Source: CALKJU01 sp046349355 (lineage in GTDB: Bacteria; Pseudomonadota; Alphaproteobacteria; Geminicoccales; Geminicoccaceae). From it: DNA of 64,000 bases. Positions within the stretch are counted from its first letter, which is position 1, and every line of letters begins with the position of its first letter. A program made the translations under genes and the position numbers. Positions 24,740 to 34,303 of the stretch are shown here, piece by piece. The DNA lies in assembly GCA_046349355.1 (NCBI GenBank), contig JAXMCM010000017.1, positions 186,001 through 250,000 on the forward strand, given 5' to 3'. The notes below the pieces were generated by a model. The model ran no database searches. It saw only the letters and a list, made by a program, of their open reading frames with translations, and had not been told where the DNA came from.

Positions 24740-25483
24740 ATGGGCGAGGCCGGCTCGACGGGTTGCCGCTACCGCCGCGTTCTCCTCAAGATGTCCGGCG
24801 AGGCGCTGCTCGGCGACCGGCAGTTCGGCCACGACCGCAAGGTCCTGCAGCAGCTGGCCGAGGAGATCCGCTCCGCCCATGCCCTGGGCGTGCAGATCTG
24901 CATGGTCATTGGCGGCGGCAACATCATCCGCGGCAGCACGATGGCGCTGGCCGGGGTCGAGCGGGCGACCGCCGACTACATGGGCATGCTCGGCACGGTC
25001 ATCAACGCGCTGGCCGTGCAGAGCGTCATCGAGCAGGCCGGCATCCCGACGCGGGTGATGTCGGCGATCCCGATGTCGGCGGTGTGCGAGCCCTACATCC
25101 GCCGGCGGGCGCTGCGCCATCTCGAGAAGGGCCGGGTGGTGATCTTCGCCGCCGGCACCGGCAACCCGTTCTTCACCACCGACACCGCCGCGGCCCTTCG
25201 CGCCGCCGAGATGGGCTGCGACGCCCTGCTCAAGGGCACCCAGGTCGACGGCGTCTACTCGGCCGATCCGAAGCGCGTCGCCGACGCCCAGCGCTACGAC
25301 CGGCTGACCTATCTCGAGGTGCTGTCGCGTGACCTCAAGGTGATGGACGCGTCGGCGATTTCCCTTGCAAGGGAAAGCAACATTCCGATCATCGTGTTCT
25401 CGGTTCACGCCGAAGGTGCGCTGGCCCGCGTCCTCCAGGGCCAGGGACCGCACACGGTCATCACCGAAGAGGCCCAGCGATGA
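24740..25483 (+). CDS. pyrH: UMP kinase
   Basis: Converts UMP to UDP in pyrimidine nucleotide synthesis. The 247-residue amino-acid-kinase-fold protein has RVLLKMSGEALLGD near residue 13, MVIGGGNIIRGS near 55 and the UMP-contacting region TGNPFFTTDTAAALRAAEM near 138. The ATG is preceded by a strong GGAGGGGG ribosome site. The stop overlaps the frr start by four bases. The family is typically regulated by GTP and UTP, which cannot be judged here. Confidence 0.97.
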   Translation: MGEAGSTGCRYRRVLLKMSGEALLGDRQFGHDRKVLQQLAEEIRSAHALGVQICMVIGGGNIIRGSTMALAGVERATADYMGMLGTVINALAVQSVIEQAGIPTRVMSAIPMSAVCEPYIRRRALRHLEKGRVVIFAAGTGNPFFTTDTAAALRAAEMGCDALLKGTQVDGVYSADPKRVADAQRYDRLTYLEVLSRDLKVMDASAISLARESNIPIIVFSVHAEGALARVLQGQGPHTVITEEAQR

Positions 25484-26043
25484 AGATCGAGGAGCCCGAC
25501 CTCGACGCGCTGCAGAAGCGCATGGAGGGTGCGGTCGACGTGCTGCGCAAGGAGCTCCAGGGCCTGCGCACCGGCCGGGCCAGCGCCAGCCTGCTCGAGC
25601 CGATCACCGTGCCGGCCTACGGCAGCGACCTGCCGATGAACCAGGTCGGCACCATCAGCGTGCCGGAAGCGCGCATGCTGTCGGTGCAGGTCTGGGATCG
25701 CGGGCTGGTCAAGGCGGTCGAGAAGGCGATCCGCACCTCGGCGCTGGGGCTGAACCCGGCGGTCGACGGCTCGCTGATCCGGGTGCCGCTGCCCGAGCTC
25801 AGCGCCGAGCGCCGCGCCGAGCTGGTCAAGATCGCCCACAAATATGCCGAGCAGGCGCGCATCGCCGTGCGCAACGTCCGCCGCGACGGCATGGATCATC
25901 TCAAGAAGCTGGAGAAGGACGGCCACGTCTCGGCCGACGATGTCGACCTGTGGGCCGACGAGATCCAGCAGCTCACCGACCGGCAGATCCAGGCCATCAA
26001 CCATCTCCTCGAGGCCAAGGAGAAGGACATCACCACGGTCTGA
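25480..26043 (+). CDS. frr: Ribosome recycling factor
   Basis: Splits post-termination ribosomes together with EF-G. The 187-residue protein has the standard length and the signatures LRTGRASASLLEPITVPAYG near residue 29-48 and, near residue 113, RRAELVKIAHKYAEQARIAV. It begins at an ATG overlapping the pyrH stop (ATGA) and is followed 17 bases later by uppS. Confidence 0.97.
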   Translation: MKIEEPDLDALQKRMEGAVDVLRKELQGLRTGRASASLLEPITVPAYGSDLPMNQVGTISVPEARMLSVQVWDRGLVKAVEKAIRTSALGLNPAVDGSLIRVPLPELSAERRAELVKIAHKYAEQARIAVRNVRRDGMDHLKKLEKDGHVSADDVDLWADEIQQLTDRQIQAINHLLEAKEKDITTV

Positions 26044-26060
26044 GAGCGGGATCGCGCGGC

Positions 26061-26804
26061 TTGGCCACCCAGCCCCTGACCAAGGAAGGCTCGCCCGGCG
26101 CGGCGGTGCCGACCCACGTCGCCATCATCATGGATGGCAACCGGCGCTGGGCCCGTGCGCGCGGCATGCCGCCCGTGTTCGGCCACCAGCGCGGCGCCGA
26201 CGCCGTCCGGCGCACCATCGAGAGCGCCATCGATCTCGGCATCCGCTACCTGACCATCTACGCCTTCAGCTCGGAGAACTGGGCCCGGCCGCGCGGCGAG
26301 GTCAGCGAGCTGATGAACCTGCTGCGCATCTACCTGCGCCGCGACATCGCCAAGCTGCACCGCAACGGGGTGCGGGTGCGGGTGATCGGCGAGCGCGATG
26401 CGCTGGACGACGACATCCGCGAGCTGATCGAGGCGGCCGAGGGGCGGACCCGCAACAACACCCGCCTCGACCTGATCGTCGCCCTGAACTACGGCTCGCG
26501 CCGCGAGATCGTGCGCATGGCCAGGCGCCTCGCCGCCGACGTCAAGGCCGGCACCCTGGCCGCCGAGGCGATCGACGAGGCCGCCATCGCCGGCCGGCTC
26601 GATACCGCCGGCATCCCCGATCCGGACCTGCTGGTGCGCACCAGCGGCGAGCAGCGCATCAGCAACTTCCTGCTCTGGCAGCTCGCCTACACCGAGCTGG
26701 TCTTCATCCCCGTGGCGTGGCCCGACTTCGGCGACGAGCAACTGCGCGCCGCCGTCGCCGAGTTTGCCCGCCGCGAGCGTCGCTATGGCGCTGCCGCAGG
26801 CTGA
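26061..26804 (+). CDS. uppS: Undecaprenyl diphosphate synthase
   Basis: Cis-prenyltransferase that builds the C55 lipid carrier for peptidoglycan and glycans. The 247-residue protein has HVAIIMDGNRRWARARG near residue 20, where the aspartate binds magnesium, and the C-terminal signatures RTSGEQRISNFLLWQLAYTE. The start is uncertain: TTG at 26061 gives the usual 15-20 residue N-terminal lead, while the next candidate, GTG at 26106, leaves only three residues before the core. The 3' end overlaps cdsA by 20 bases, so the pair is probably coupled. Confidence 0.94.
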   Translation: MATQPLTKEGSPGAAVPTHVAIIMDGNRRWARARGMPPVFGHQRGADAVRRTIESAIDLGIRYLTIYAFSSENWARPRGEVSELMNLLRIYLRRDIAKLHRNGVRVRVIGERDALDDDIRELIEAAEGRTRNNTRLDLIVALNYGSRREIVRMARRLAADVKAGTLAAEAIDEAAIAGRLDTAGIPDPDLLVRTSGEQRISNFLLWQLAYTELVFIPVAWPDFGDEQLRAAVAEFARRERRYGAAAG

Positions 26805-27612
26805 CCGGTTCGACCCGGCGCTCACCAAGCGCGTCCTGTCGGGGGTGGTGCTGGTCGCCATCGCTCTCGGCGACCTGTGGCTCGGCGGCTGGCTGTTCGC
26901 CGGCCTCGTCATCCTCGCCGTGGCGCTGATGGCCGACGAGTGGGCCAAGCTCGCCGTCGGCCTGACCGGCTGGCCGCAGCAGTGGGTGCGCGTCTCGGCG
27001 ATCCTGTTCCCGGTGCTGGCGATCATCGAGGTGATGCAGGGCCGGCCGGACCTCGGCCTGATGGTGCTGGCGGGCGGGGTGGTGATCGCCAGCGGTGCGG
27101 CGGCCCTGGCCGGCCGCGGCGTCGAGGCGGCGGCGGCCGGCGTGGTCTATCTCGGCCTACCGGCGGTGGCGCTGATCTGGCTGCGCAACGAGCCCGGCGG
27201 CTCGACGCTGACCGTGCTGTGGCTGCTGCTGGTGGTGTGGACCACCGACATCGGCGCCTACTTCGTCGGCCGGACGATCGGCGGGCCGAAGCTGGCGCCG
27301 TCGATCAGCCCGGGCAAGACCTGGGCCGGGCTCGTGGGCGGCATGACGCTGGCGGCCCTGGTCGGTGCCGTGGTCAGCCACCTCGGCGGCGGCGTGCCCT
27401 GGCTGGGCTTCGTCGCCGGGGCTGTGCTGGCGGTGATCGCGCAGATCGGCGACCTCTACGAATCCCACCTCAAGCGGCGGGCCGGGACCAAGGACAGCGG
27501 CATCCTGATCCCCGGCCATGGCGGCGTGCTCGACCGGCTCGACGGCCTGCTGTTCGCCGCCCCGGCCTACGCCTTCCTGCTCTACGCCGCCGGCCCCAGG
27601 TTGCTGCCATGA
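26785..27612 (+). CDS. cdsA: Phosphatidate cytidylyltransferase
   Basis: Makes CDP-diacylglycerol from phosphatidate and CTP for phospholipid synthesis. The 275-residue integral membrane protein has about eight hydrophobic segments and the CDS signature near the C-terminus, TKDSGILIPGHGGVLDRLDG (about residues 232-251). The ATG at 26785 (MALPQADRFDPALTKRVLSG) was chosen over an upstream start because the RV(L)SG region marks the family N-terminus. It overlaps uppS by 20 bases and dxr by four. Confidence 0.94.
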   Translation: MALPQADRFDPALTKRVLSGVVLVAIALGDLWLGGWLFAGLVILAVALMADEWAKLAVGLTGWPQQWVRVSAILFPVLAIIEVMQGRPDLGLMVLAGGVVIASGAAALAGRGVEAAAAGVVYLGLPAVALIWLRNEPGGSTLTVLWLLLVVWTTDIGAYFVGRTIGGPKLAPSISPGKTWAGLVGGMTLAALVGAVVSHLGGGVPWLGFVAGAVLAVIAQIGDLYESHLKRRAGTKDSGILIPGHGGVLDRLDGLLFAAPAYAFLLYAAGPRLLP

Positions 27613-28829
27613 GACCCGTTCCCAGTCCCGGCCGGCCGCGCTCGGTCACCATCCTCGGCGCCACCGGCTCCATCGGCGGCAGCACCCTGGCGGTGCTGGC
27701 CGAGCATCCCGACCGCTTCCGCGTCGAGGCGGTCACGGCCGCGACCAGCGGCGGCAAGCTGGCGGCGATCGCCCGGACCACGGGCGCGCGGTTCGCCGCG
27801 GTCGCCGATCCGGCAGCCTATGCCGAGCTGCGCGACGCCCTTGCCGGCAGCGGCATCGAGGCGGCGGCGGGCGAGGCGGCGATCGTCGAGGCGGCGGCGC
27901 GCGATGCCGACTTCGTGATGGCCGGGATCGTCGGCGCCGCCGGGCTGGCCCCGGCGCTGGCGGCGGTCCGGCGCGGCGCCATCCTCGGGCTCGCCAACAA
28001 GGAATGCCTGGTCTGTGCCGGCGACCTGTTCATGCGCGAGGTCGCCGACCGCGGCGCCGTGCTGCTGCCGGTCGACTCCGAGCACAACGCGATCTTCCAG
28101 GCCTTGTCCGGCAGCCGCCGCGACGAGGTCGAGACGCTGATCCTGACCGCCTCGGGCGGGCCCTTCCGGACCCGCACGCTGGCCGAGATGGAGGCGGCGA
28201 CGGTGGCCGACGCCGTGCGCCATCCGAACTGGTCGATGGGCACCAAGATCAGCGTCGACAGCGCCAGCATGATGAACAAGGGCCTCGAGATCATCGAGGC
28301 GCACCACCTGTTCGCGATGCCCGAGGCCGGCATCGAGGTGCTGGTGCACCCGCAGTCGGTGATCCACAGCCTGGTCACCTTCCGCGACGGCTCGACGCTG
28401 GCGCAGCTGGGCCCGGCGGACATGCGGGTGCCGATCTCCTACAGCCTGGGCTGGCCGGCGCGGCTGCCGATCTCGGCCCCGCGGCTCGACCTCGCCGCCC
28501 GCGGCCGGCTCGACTTCGAGCCGCCGGACCCGGTGCGCTTCCCGGCGCTGCGCCTCGCCCGCCACGCCTTGCGGCAGGGGGGAGCGGCACCTACACTGTT
28601 GAATGCCGCCAACGAGGTGGCCGTCGCCGCCTTCATCGCCGGGCGGATCGGCTTTCTCGACATCGCACGCTGCGTCGAGCTGGTCCTCGAGCGGACGGCG
28701 TGCGGACCGGTCGGCAGCATCGAGGACGTCCTCGCGCATGACCGGGCGGCACGCGATGCGGCAACGCAGGCGATCGTCCGGCTCGAGGCCGGCCGCCCCT
28801 CCCAGAGCCGGCACGAGGCCACGGCATGA
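27609..28829 (+). CDS. dxr: 1-deoxy-D-xylulose-5-phosphate reductoisomerase
   Basis: Second step of the non-mevalonate isoprenoid pathway, NADPH-dependent. The 406-residue protein has the nucleotide-binding GATGSIGG at 17-24, the metal-binding LPVDSEHNAIFQ near residue 155 and SVDSASMMNKGLEIIEAHHL near 218. The ATG at 27609 overlaps the cdsA stop (ATGA) and the stop overlaps rseP likewise. Its place beside uppS supplies the precursors for the undecaprenyl carrier. Confidence 0.97.
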   Translation: MRPVPSPGRPRSVTILGATGSIGGSTLAVLAEHPDRFRVEAVTAATSGGKLAAIARTTGARFAAVADPAAYAELRDALAGSGIEAAAGEAAIVEAAARDADFVMAGIVGAAGLAPALAAVRRGAILGLANKECLVCAGDLFMREVADRGAVLLPVDSEHNAIFQALSGSRRDEVETLILTASGGPFRTRTLAEMEAATVADAVRHPNWSMGTKISVDSASMMNKGLEIIEAHHLFAMPEAGIEVLVHPQSVIHSLVTFRDGSTLAQLGPADMRVPISYSLGWPARLPISAPRLDLAARGRLDFEPPDPVRFPALRLARHALRQGGAAPTLLNAANEVAVAAFIAGRIGFLDIARCVELVLERTACGPVGSIEDVLAHDRAARDAATQAIVRLEAGRPSQSRHEATA

Positions 28830-29947
28830 ACCTGATTCCGCTGATCGGACAGTACCTGATCCCGTTCCTGGTGATCCTGTCCGTCGTCGTCTTCATCCAC
28901 GAGTACGGCCACTACTGGGTGGCCCGGCGCAACGGCATCCGGGTCGAGAGCTTCTCGATCGGCTTCGGGCCCGAGCTGTTCGGCCGCACCGACCGGCACG
29001 GCACCCGCTGGAAGGTCAGCGCGGTGCCGCTCGGCGGCTACGTCAAGATGCTGGGCGACGCCGATGCCACCAGCAGCACGGTGGACGTCGCCGCCTCGCG
29101 CAGCCCGGAGAGCTTCCCCGCCAAGAGCGTCTGGCAGCGGATGGCCGTGGTCGTGGCCGGGCCGGCGGCCAACTTCATCTTCGCCATCGCCGTGCTGGCG
29201 ATCCTGTTCACCTTCAGCGGCCGGCCGTTCACCCCGGCCGAGGTCGGCGGCATCGAGCCCGACAGCCCGGCGGCGACCGCCGGCCTGCAGCCGGGCGACC
29301 GCATCACCGCCGTCGACGGCGACGCCGTCGCCAGCTTCGAGGAGCTGCAGGGCATCATCAGCGAGAGCGCCGGCGAGGCGCTGGCACTGACCGTGCAGCG
29401 CGACGGCCAGCCGGTCGAGGTGACGCTGACCCCGGCGCTGGTCGAGGTCACCGACCGCTTCGGCAACGTGCACCGCATCGGCCGCATCGGGGTGAGCCGC
29501 GCCGGCGTCGAGTACCGCAGCGTCAACCCGGCGGCGGCGGTGGTCGAGGCCACGGCCGAGACCTGGAAGATGGTCGCCGGCACGCTCAAGGCGCTCTACG
29601 AGATGGCGGTCGGCAGCCGCGGCACCGGCGAGCTCGGCGGGCCGCTGCGCATCGCCCAGATGTCCGGCCAGATCGCCCAGGACGGGCTGGTGCCGGCGAT
29701 CTGGTTCACCGCGGTGCTGTCGATCAACCTCGGGCTGATCAACCTCTTCCCGATCCCGATGCTTGATGGCGGCCACCTGCTGATGTACGGCATCGAGGCC
29801 GCGCGCGGCCGGCCGATGACCGAGCGCAGCCAGGAGATCGCGTTCCGTTTCGGCCTTGCCATGGTGCTCAGTCTCATGGTGTTCGCGACCTGGAATGACC
29901 TCGTCCATCTGAAGATCGTCGAGTTCTTTTCCAGCCTGATTTCCTGA
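28826..29947 (+). CDS. rseP: RIP metalloprotease RseP (site-2 protease)
   Basis: Intramembrane zinc protease that cleaves anti-sigma factors and remnant signal peptides. The 373-residue protein has HExxH as HEYGH at residues 25-29 in the first membrane helix, a PDZ domain around residues 125-205 (GLQPGDRITAVDGDAV), and the third metal ligand in FPIPMLDGGHLL near residue 307. Start and stop fit neighbours: ATGA overlap with dxr and about 30 bases to bamA. Only one PDZ domain is apparent, as is common in alphaproteobacteria. Confidence 0.96.
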   Translation: MNLIPLIGQYLIPFLVILSVVVFIHEYGHYWVARRNGIRVESFSIGFGPELFGRTDRHGTRWKVSAVPLGGYVKMLGDADATSSTVDVAASRSPESFPAKSVWQRMAVVVAGPAANFIFAIAVLAILFTFSGRPFTPAEVGGIEPDSPAATAGLQPGDRITAVDGDAVASFEELQGIISESAGEALALTVQRDGQPVEVTLTPALVEVTDRFGNVHRIGRIGVSRAGVEYRSVNPAAAVVEATAETWKMVAGTLKALYEMAVGSRGTGELGGPLRIAQMSGQIAQDGLVPAIWFTAVLSINLGLINLFPIPMLDGGHLLMYGIEAARGRPMTERSQEIAFRFGLAMVLSLMVFATWNDLVHLKIVEFFSSLIS

Positions 29948-29978
29948 CCAACGAATGATCGTGGCGGTGGGGCAAGGC

Positions 29979-32267
29979 ATGCGTCGGGCTTGGCTGGCGA
30001 TCCTGGTGGCGACGTTGACCGTGCTCGGCAGCCTCGCCGCCAGCCCGCACCAGGCGCTGGCGCAGGCCGGCAGCGAGCTGATCCGCACGATCACCGTCGA
30101 GGGCAACGAGCGGATCGAGACGGCGACGGTCGAAAGCTACCTGACCGTCCGGCCCGGCGAGGTGGCGACGCCCGAGGCCATCGACCAGTCGCTCAAGAAC
30201 CTGTTCGCCACCGGCCTGTTCGACGACGTCCAGATCACCCGCGAGGGCGAGCGCCTGCTGGTGCGGATCGTCGAGAACCCGATCATCAACCAGATCGCGT
30301 TCGAGGGTAACCGCAAGCTCGACGACAAGACCCTGGAGGCCGAGATCCAGCTGCGGCCGCGCGTGGTCTACACCAAGGCGCGGGTGCAGAACGCGGTCAA
30401 CCGCATCCTCGAGCTGTACCGCCGCAGCGGCCGCTTCGGCGCCAGCGTCGAGCCCAAGATCATCGAGCTCGACCAGAACCGCGTCGACCTCGTCTTCGAG
30501 ATCGACGAGGGCCCGGTGACCCGCGTCGGCGGCATCACCTTCATCGGCAACGAGACCTACAGCGACAGCACGCTGCGCGGCGTGATCCAGACCAAGGAAT
30601 CGGCCTGGTACCGGTTCCTGTCGAACGACGACGCCTACGATCCGGACCGGGTGAACTTCGACCAGGAGCTGCTGCGGCGCTTCTACCTCGCCCGCGGCTA
30701 TGCCGAGTTCTCGGTGGTCTCGGCGGTCGCCGAGCTGACCCCCGACGGACAGGACTTCTTCATCACCTTCACCATCGACGAGGGACCGCGCTTCGACTTC
30801 GGCTCGGTCACCATCGAGAGCCAGCTGAAGGACCTCAGCGTCGAGGAGCTGACGCCGCTGCTCGAGGCGCGCGAGGGCAACACCTTCAACGCCGACGAGG
30901 TCGAGGCGACGGTCCAGGCGCTGACCGACCGCACCGGCGAGCTCGGCTACGCCTTCGCCCAGGTCGAGCCGCGGACGCAGATCAACCGCGAGGCGCTGAC
31001 CGTCGACGTCGTCTTCCAGATCCAGCAGGGGCCGCGCGTCTACGTCGAGCGGATCGACATCCGCGGCAATGTCCGCACCCTCGATTCGGTGATCCGCCGC
31101 GAGTTCCGCCTGGCCGAGGGCGACGCCTTCAACACCGTGCTGCTGCGCCGCTCGGAGCAGCGCATCCGCAACCTCGGCTACTTCGAGACGGTCGAGCTGC
31201 GCACGCAGCAGGGCAGTGCCCCGGACAAGGTCGTCATCGACCTGCGCGTCACCGAGAAGTCGACCGGCGAGCTGTCGTTCGGCGCCGGCTTCTCGACCTC
31301 CGACGGCGTGCTGGGCGACGTCCGCCTGACCGAGCGCAACCTGCTCGGCCGCGGCCAGACGATCACCGCCAACTTCACCCTGTCGCAGCGCCGGCAGGAG
31401 ATCGACTTCGCGTTCACCGAGCCGTATTTCCTCGGCTACGACCTGGCCGCCGGCGTCGACCTGTTCTGGCGCGAGACCGACTTCCAGTCGGAGGCCTCCT
31501 ACAACGAGATGTCGCGCGGCGGCACGCTGCGCGCCAGCTACCCGCTGACCGAGTTCTGGCGCCATTCGGTGCGCTACACGCTGCGCCAGGACGACATCCA
31601 GGACGTCGACGACGACGCCTCGGTGTTCATCAAGGAGGAGGCCGGCGAGCGCTGGACCTCGCTGGTCGGCCAGACCTTCACCTACGACCGGCGCGACACC
31701 CGCTTCCTGCCGTCGGAAGGCTATCTCTTCCAGATCGACCAGGACGTGGCCGGGCTCGGCGGCGACAACCGCTTCGTCCGGCACGATGCGCGTTCGGAGT
31801 ACTACTACAGCATCCGCAAGGACTGGGTGGTCAACCTCGGCGCCTCGGCCGGCTACATCCACGGCATCGGCGGCGAGGAAGTGCATCTCGACAACCGCTT
31901 CTTCCTCGGCGGGCCACGCCTGCACGGCTTCAGCACCGCCGGCGTCGGCCCGCGCGACCGGGACACCGGCGACGCGCTCGGCGGCAATCTCTACTACCTG
32001 GGCAATGTCGGCCTGCGCTTCCCGCTGGGCCTGCCGGAGGAGCTGCGCATCTTCGGGCGCACCTTCGTCGATGCCGGCACGCTCTACGAGATCGACGTCA
32101 GCGGCCCGACCCTGGTCGACGACGACAAGCTGCGCGTCGGCGCCGGCATCGGCCTGTCCTGGCTGTCGCCGCTCGGCCCGCTGAGCGTCGACATCTCCCA
32201 GGCGCTGCTCAAGAACGAGTACGACAAGACGGAGATGTTCCGCGTCTCGTTCGGTACCCGCTTCTGA
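29979..32267 (+). CDS. bamA: Outer membrane protein assembly factor BamA
   Basis: Core of the machine that inserts beta-barrel proteins into the outer membrane. A signal peptide (MRRAWLAILVATLTVLG to ALAQA) is followed by five POTRA domains (about residues 30-420, beginning IRTITVEGNERIETATV) and an Omp85 barrel ending in phenylalanine (VSFGTRF), the usual outer-membrane sorting end. The barrel contains the lock motif in FFLGGPRLHGFS. Two in-frame starts exist, 29955 and 29979; the second gives a canonical basic signal-peptide start and was chosen. It lies between rseP and skp, the conserved order. Confidence 0.96.
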   Translation: MRRAWLAILVATLTVLGSLAASPHQALAQAGSELIRTITVEGNERIETATVESYLTVRPGEVATPEAIDQSLKNLFATGLFDDVQITREGERLLVRIVENPIINQIAFEGNRKLDDKTLEAEIQLRPRVVYTKARVQNAVNRILELYRRSGRFGASVEPKIIELDQNRVDLVFEIDEGPVTRVGGITFIGNETYSDSTLRGVIQTKESAWYRFLSNDDAYDPDRVNFDQELLRRFYLARGYAEFSVVSAVAELTPDGQDFFITFTIDEGPRFDFGSVTIESQLKDLSVEELTPLLEAREGNTFNADEVEATVQALTDRTGELGYAFAQVEPRTQINREALTVDVVFQIQQGPRVYVERIDIRGNVRTLDSVIRREFRLAEGDAFNTVLLRRSEQRIRNLGYFETVELRTQQGSAPDKVVIDLRVTEKSTGELSFGAGFSTSDGVLGDVRLTERNLLGRGQTITANFTLSQRRQEIDFAFTEPYFLGYDLAAGVDLFWRETDFQSEASYNEMSRGGTLRASYPLTEFWRHSVRYTLRQDDIQDVDDDASVFIKEEAGERWTSLVGQTFTYDRRDTRFLPSEGYLFQIDQDVAGLGGDNRFVRHDARSEYYYSIRKDWVVNLGASAGYIHGIGGEEVHLDNRFFLGGPRLHGFSTAGVGPRDRDTGDALGGNLYYLGNVGLRFPLGLPEELRIFGRTFVDAGTLYEIDVSGPTLVDDDKLRVGAGIGLSWLSPLGPLSVDISQALLKNEYDKTEMFRVSFGTRF

Positions 32268-32284
32268 TGGAGAGTGGAACTTCC

Positions 32285-32887
32285 ATGGCGTCCCGACTTT
32301 CCGGCCGGCTCGGCCTGCTCCTTGCCCTGATGCTCGGGCTGGCGGCGGCGGTGCCAGCGGTGCCGGCGCTGGCGCAGCAGGCGGTCCCGGCGGCGGTGGT
32401 CGTCATCGTCGACTACGCCCGCATCCTGCGCGACGCCAAGGCGGCGCAGGCGATCCGCGACCAGATCGATGCCCGGCGCAAGGTCTACCAGGACCAGATC
32501 GCCAAGGAGGAGAAGCGGCTCTACGACGCCGACAAGGAGCTGGCGAAGCAGCGCTCGGTCATGGCCGCCGACAAGTTCGCCGAGAAGCGCAAGGCCTTCG
32601 AGCAGGACGTCGTCGGCGTCCAGCGGATCGCCCAGCAGCGCCGCCGCGAGCTCGACCAGGTCGCGACCGCGGCGCTGGGCGAGGTGCGCAACGCGCTGGT
32701 CGAGCTGGTCGGCACGCTCGCCGACGAGCGTGGCTTCAACATCGTCCTGCCGAGCTCGGCGGTGCTGCTGTTCTCGCCGGAGATCGACATGACCGACGAG
32801 GTGCTCAAGCGCCTCGACGAGAAGCTGCCGACGGTCAAGGTGCCGGCCAAGGCGCCGGAGCCGGCGGCGGCGCCCAAGAAGAAGTAA
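32285..32887 (+). CDS. skp: Periplasmic chaperone Skp/OmpH
   Basis: Holds unfolded outer-membrane proteins on their way to BamA. The 200-residue protein has a signal peptide ending near ALAQQAVP, then a mature part starting VVVIVDYARILRDAKAAQAI and a long charged coiled-coil (residues about 50-120) typical of the Skp tentacles. The C-terminus is alanine/proline/lysine-rich. An ATG at 32267 overlaps the bamA stop, but ATG 32285 is better placed after GGAGAG and starts the signal peptide. In most relatives lpxD follows; here fabZ follows directly after 76 bases. Confidence 0.9.
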   Translation: MASRLSGRLGLLLALMLGLAAAVPAVPALAQQAVPAAVVVIVDYARILRDAKAAQAIRDQIDARRKVYQDQIAKEEKRLYDADKELAKQRSVMAADKFAEKRKAFEQDVVGVQRIAQQRRRELDQVATAALGEVRNALVELVGTLADERGFNIVLPSSAVLLFSPEIDMTDEVLKRLDEKLPTVKVPAKAPEPAAAPKKK

Positions 32888-32963
32888 CCGCGCGGGCGCC
32901 CGGGTGCCCGACGTCGCCGCGGGTGGTGCCGGCCCGGCAGGCGAGCCGAACGAGGGGGACGAG

Positions 32964-33434
32964 ATGACCGACGCTGCCGTCGCCTCCGGCACGCCGCTGC
33001 CGGATGCCGCCTACACCGACGTGATGCGGATGCTGCCGCACCGCTACCCGATGCTCATGGTCGACCGGGTCACCGAGATGCGGGCCGGCGAGAGTGCCGT
33101 CGGCATCAAGAACGTCACCTTCAACGAGCCGTTCTTCCCGGGCCACTTCCCGAGCGACCCGATCATGCCCGGCGTGCTGATCGTCGAGGCGCTGGGGCAA
33201 ACGGCGGCGGTGCTGATGATCGCCACGAAGGGCGAGGGTGGCGGCATGTCGGTCTACTTCTCGTCGATCGACGAGTGCCGCTTCCGCCGCCCGGTGCGGC
33301 CGGGCGACCAGCTGCACCTGTCGGTGAAGCTCGAGCGCACCAAGCTCGGGATCTGGTGGTTCCGCGGCCAGGGCATCGTCGACGGCAAGGTCTGCACCGA
33401 CGCGCTGTTCAGCGCCCGCCTGATCGAGCGCTAG
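32964..33434 (+). CDS. fabZ: 3-hydroxyacyl-ACP dehydratase FabZ
   Basis: Removes water from 3-hydroxyacyl-ACP in type II fatty acid synthesis. The 156-residue hot-dog-fold protein has the active-site loop FNEPFFPGHFPSDPIMPG (catalytic histidine in GHFP) and the glutamate in VEALGQTAAVLM. The ATG at 32964 is preceded by GAGGGGGA, a better ribosome site than the GTG at 32904. fabZ usually stands between lpxD and lpxA because both enzymes compete for 3-hydroxyacyl-ACP; here neither neighbour is present. Confidence 0.96.
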   Translation: MTDAAVASGTPLPDAAYTDVMRMLPHRYPMLMVDRVTEMRAGESAVGIKNVTFNEPFFPGHFPSDPIMPGVLIVEALGQTAAVLMIATKGEGGGMSVYFSSIDECRFRRPVRPGDQLHLSVKLERTKLGIWWFRGQGIVDGKVCTDALFSARLIER

Positions 33435-33457
33435 GCGGAGCGAGCCGAAGGCCGGCC

Positions 33458-34267
33458 ATGCTCGCCGAGCTGCGTGCCGCCAGCCACAGCCTGTCGCCGG
33501 CGCTGGCCCGCGTGGCCGAGTACGTGCTGGGCCAGCCCGAGGCGGTGCTGTCGCAGACGGTGACCGAGCTGGCCGAGCAGGCGGGCTCGTCCGAGGCGAC
33601 GATCATCCGCCTGTGCCGGGCGCAGGGCTTCGGCGGCTTCCAGGCGTTCAAGCTGGCGCTGGCCAGCGAGCTCGCCACCAGCGGCGCCGCGCCGGCGCGT
33701 CCGCGCGACGAGGTGGGCGGGCTGGTGGCGCTGGCCGATACTGCGCTGCGCGACACCGAGGCGCTGCTCGACCGGGCCCTGCTCGACAGGGTGGCGCAGC
33801 GGCTGCTGGCGGCCCGGCGGATCCTGCTGTTCGGTGCCGGGGCGTCGGCGATCTCGGCCCGCTACGGGCTCTACAAGCTGGTGCGCCTGGGCCTGCCGGC
33901 GGTGGCCCACGACGACGCGCACCATGCGGCGATGGCGGCCACGGGCAGCGGGCCCGAGGATGTCGTGGTCGTGGTGTCGAGCTCGGGCTCGACGGTCGAC
34001 AGCGTGCGCGTCGCCGAGCTGGCCGGGCGGAGCGGCGCCTTCGTCGTGGCGGTGACCAACCGGCAGCGCAGCCCGCTGGTGACGGCGAGTGCCGCGGCGC
34101 TGGTCGGGGCGGCGCCCGAGACGCCGCTGACCGGCGGCGCCTTCCCGGCCAAGCTCGGCCAGCTGCTGCTGCTCGAGGCGGTCTACACGCGGCTGCAGGC
34201 GCTGCGGCCGGAGCTGGCCACGGCGATCGAGGCGACGGCGCGGAGCGTCACCGACCGGAGCTTCTGA
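33458..34267 (+). CDS. MurR/RpiR family transcriptional regulator
   Basis: A 269-residue regulator with an N-terminal RpiR helix-turn-helix (residues about 1-77; SQTVTELAEQAGSSEATIIRLCR) and a C-terminal SIS sugar-phosphate-binding domain (about 115-250; ILLFGAGASAISARYGLYKL and VVSSSGSTVDSVRVAELA). SIS domains of this family sense sugar phosphates. It begins 23 bases after fabZ and precedes nanE by about 70 bases containing a promoter with an inverted repeat, so it very likely controls the nanE operon in response to ManNAc-6-P or GlcNAc-6-P. The upstream extension of the frame was rejected because it overlaps fabZ. Confidence 0.9.
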   Translation: MLAELRAASHSLSPALARVAEYVLGQPEAVLSQTVTELAEQAGSSEATIIRLCRAQGFGGFQAFKLALASELATSGAAPARPRDEVGGLVALADTALRDTEALLDRALLDRVAQRLLAARRILLFGAGASAISARYGLYKLVRLGLPAVAHDDAHHAAMAATGSGPEDVVVVVSSSGSTVDSVRVAELAGRSGAFVVAVTNRQRSPLVTASAAALVGAAPETPLTGGAFPAKLGQLLLLEAVYTRLQALRPELATAIEATARSVTDRSF

Positions 34268-34303
34268 GCCGGCTGGAGGATTTCGCCAGCGGCCGCCGGC
34301 GCG

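Noticed and set aside
29874..31925. 683-codon frame antisense to bamA
   Set aside because: BamA has complete POTRA and barrel domains on the plus strand; the antisense translation is a leucine/valine/aspartate mirror of its codon pattern without family features.
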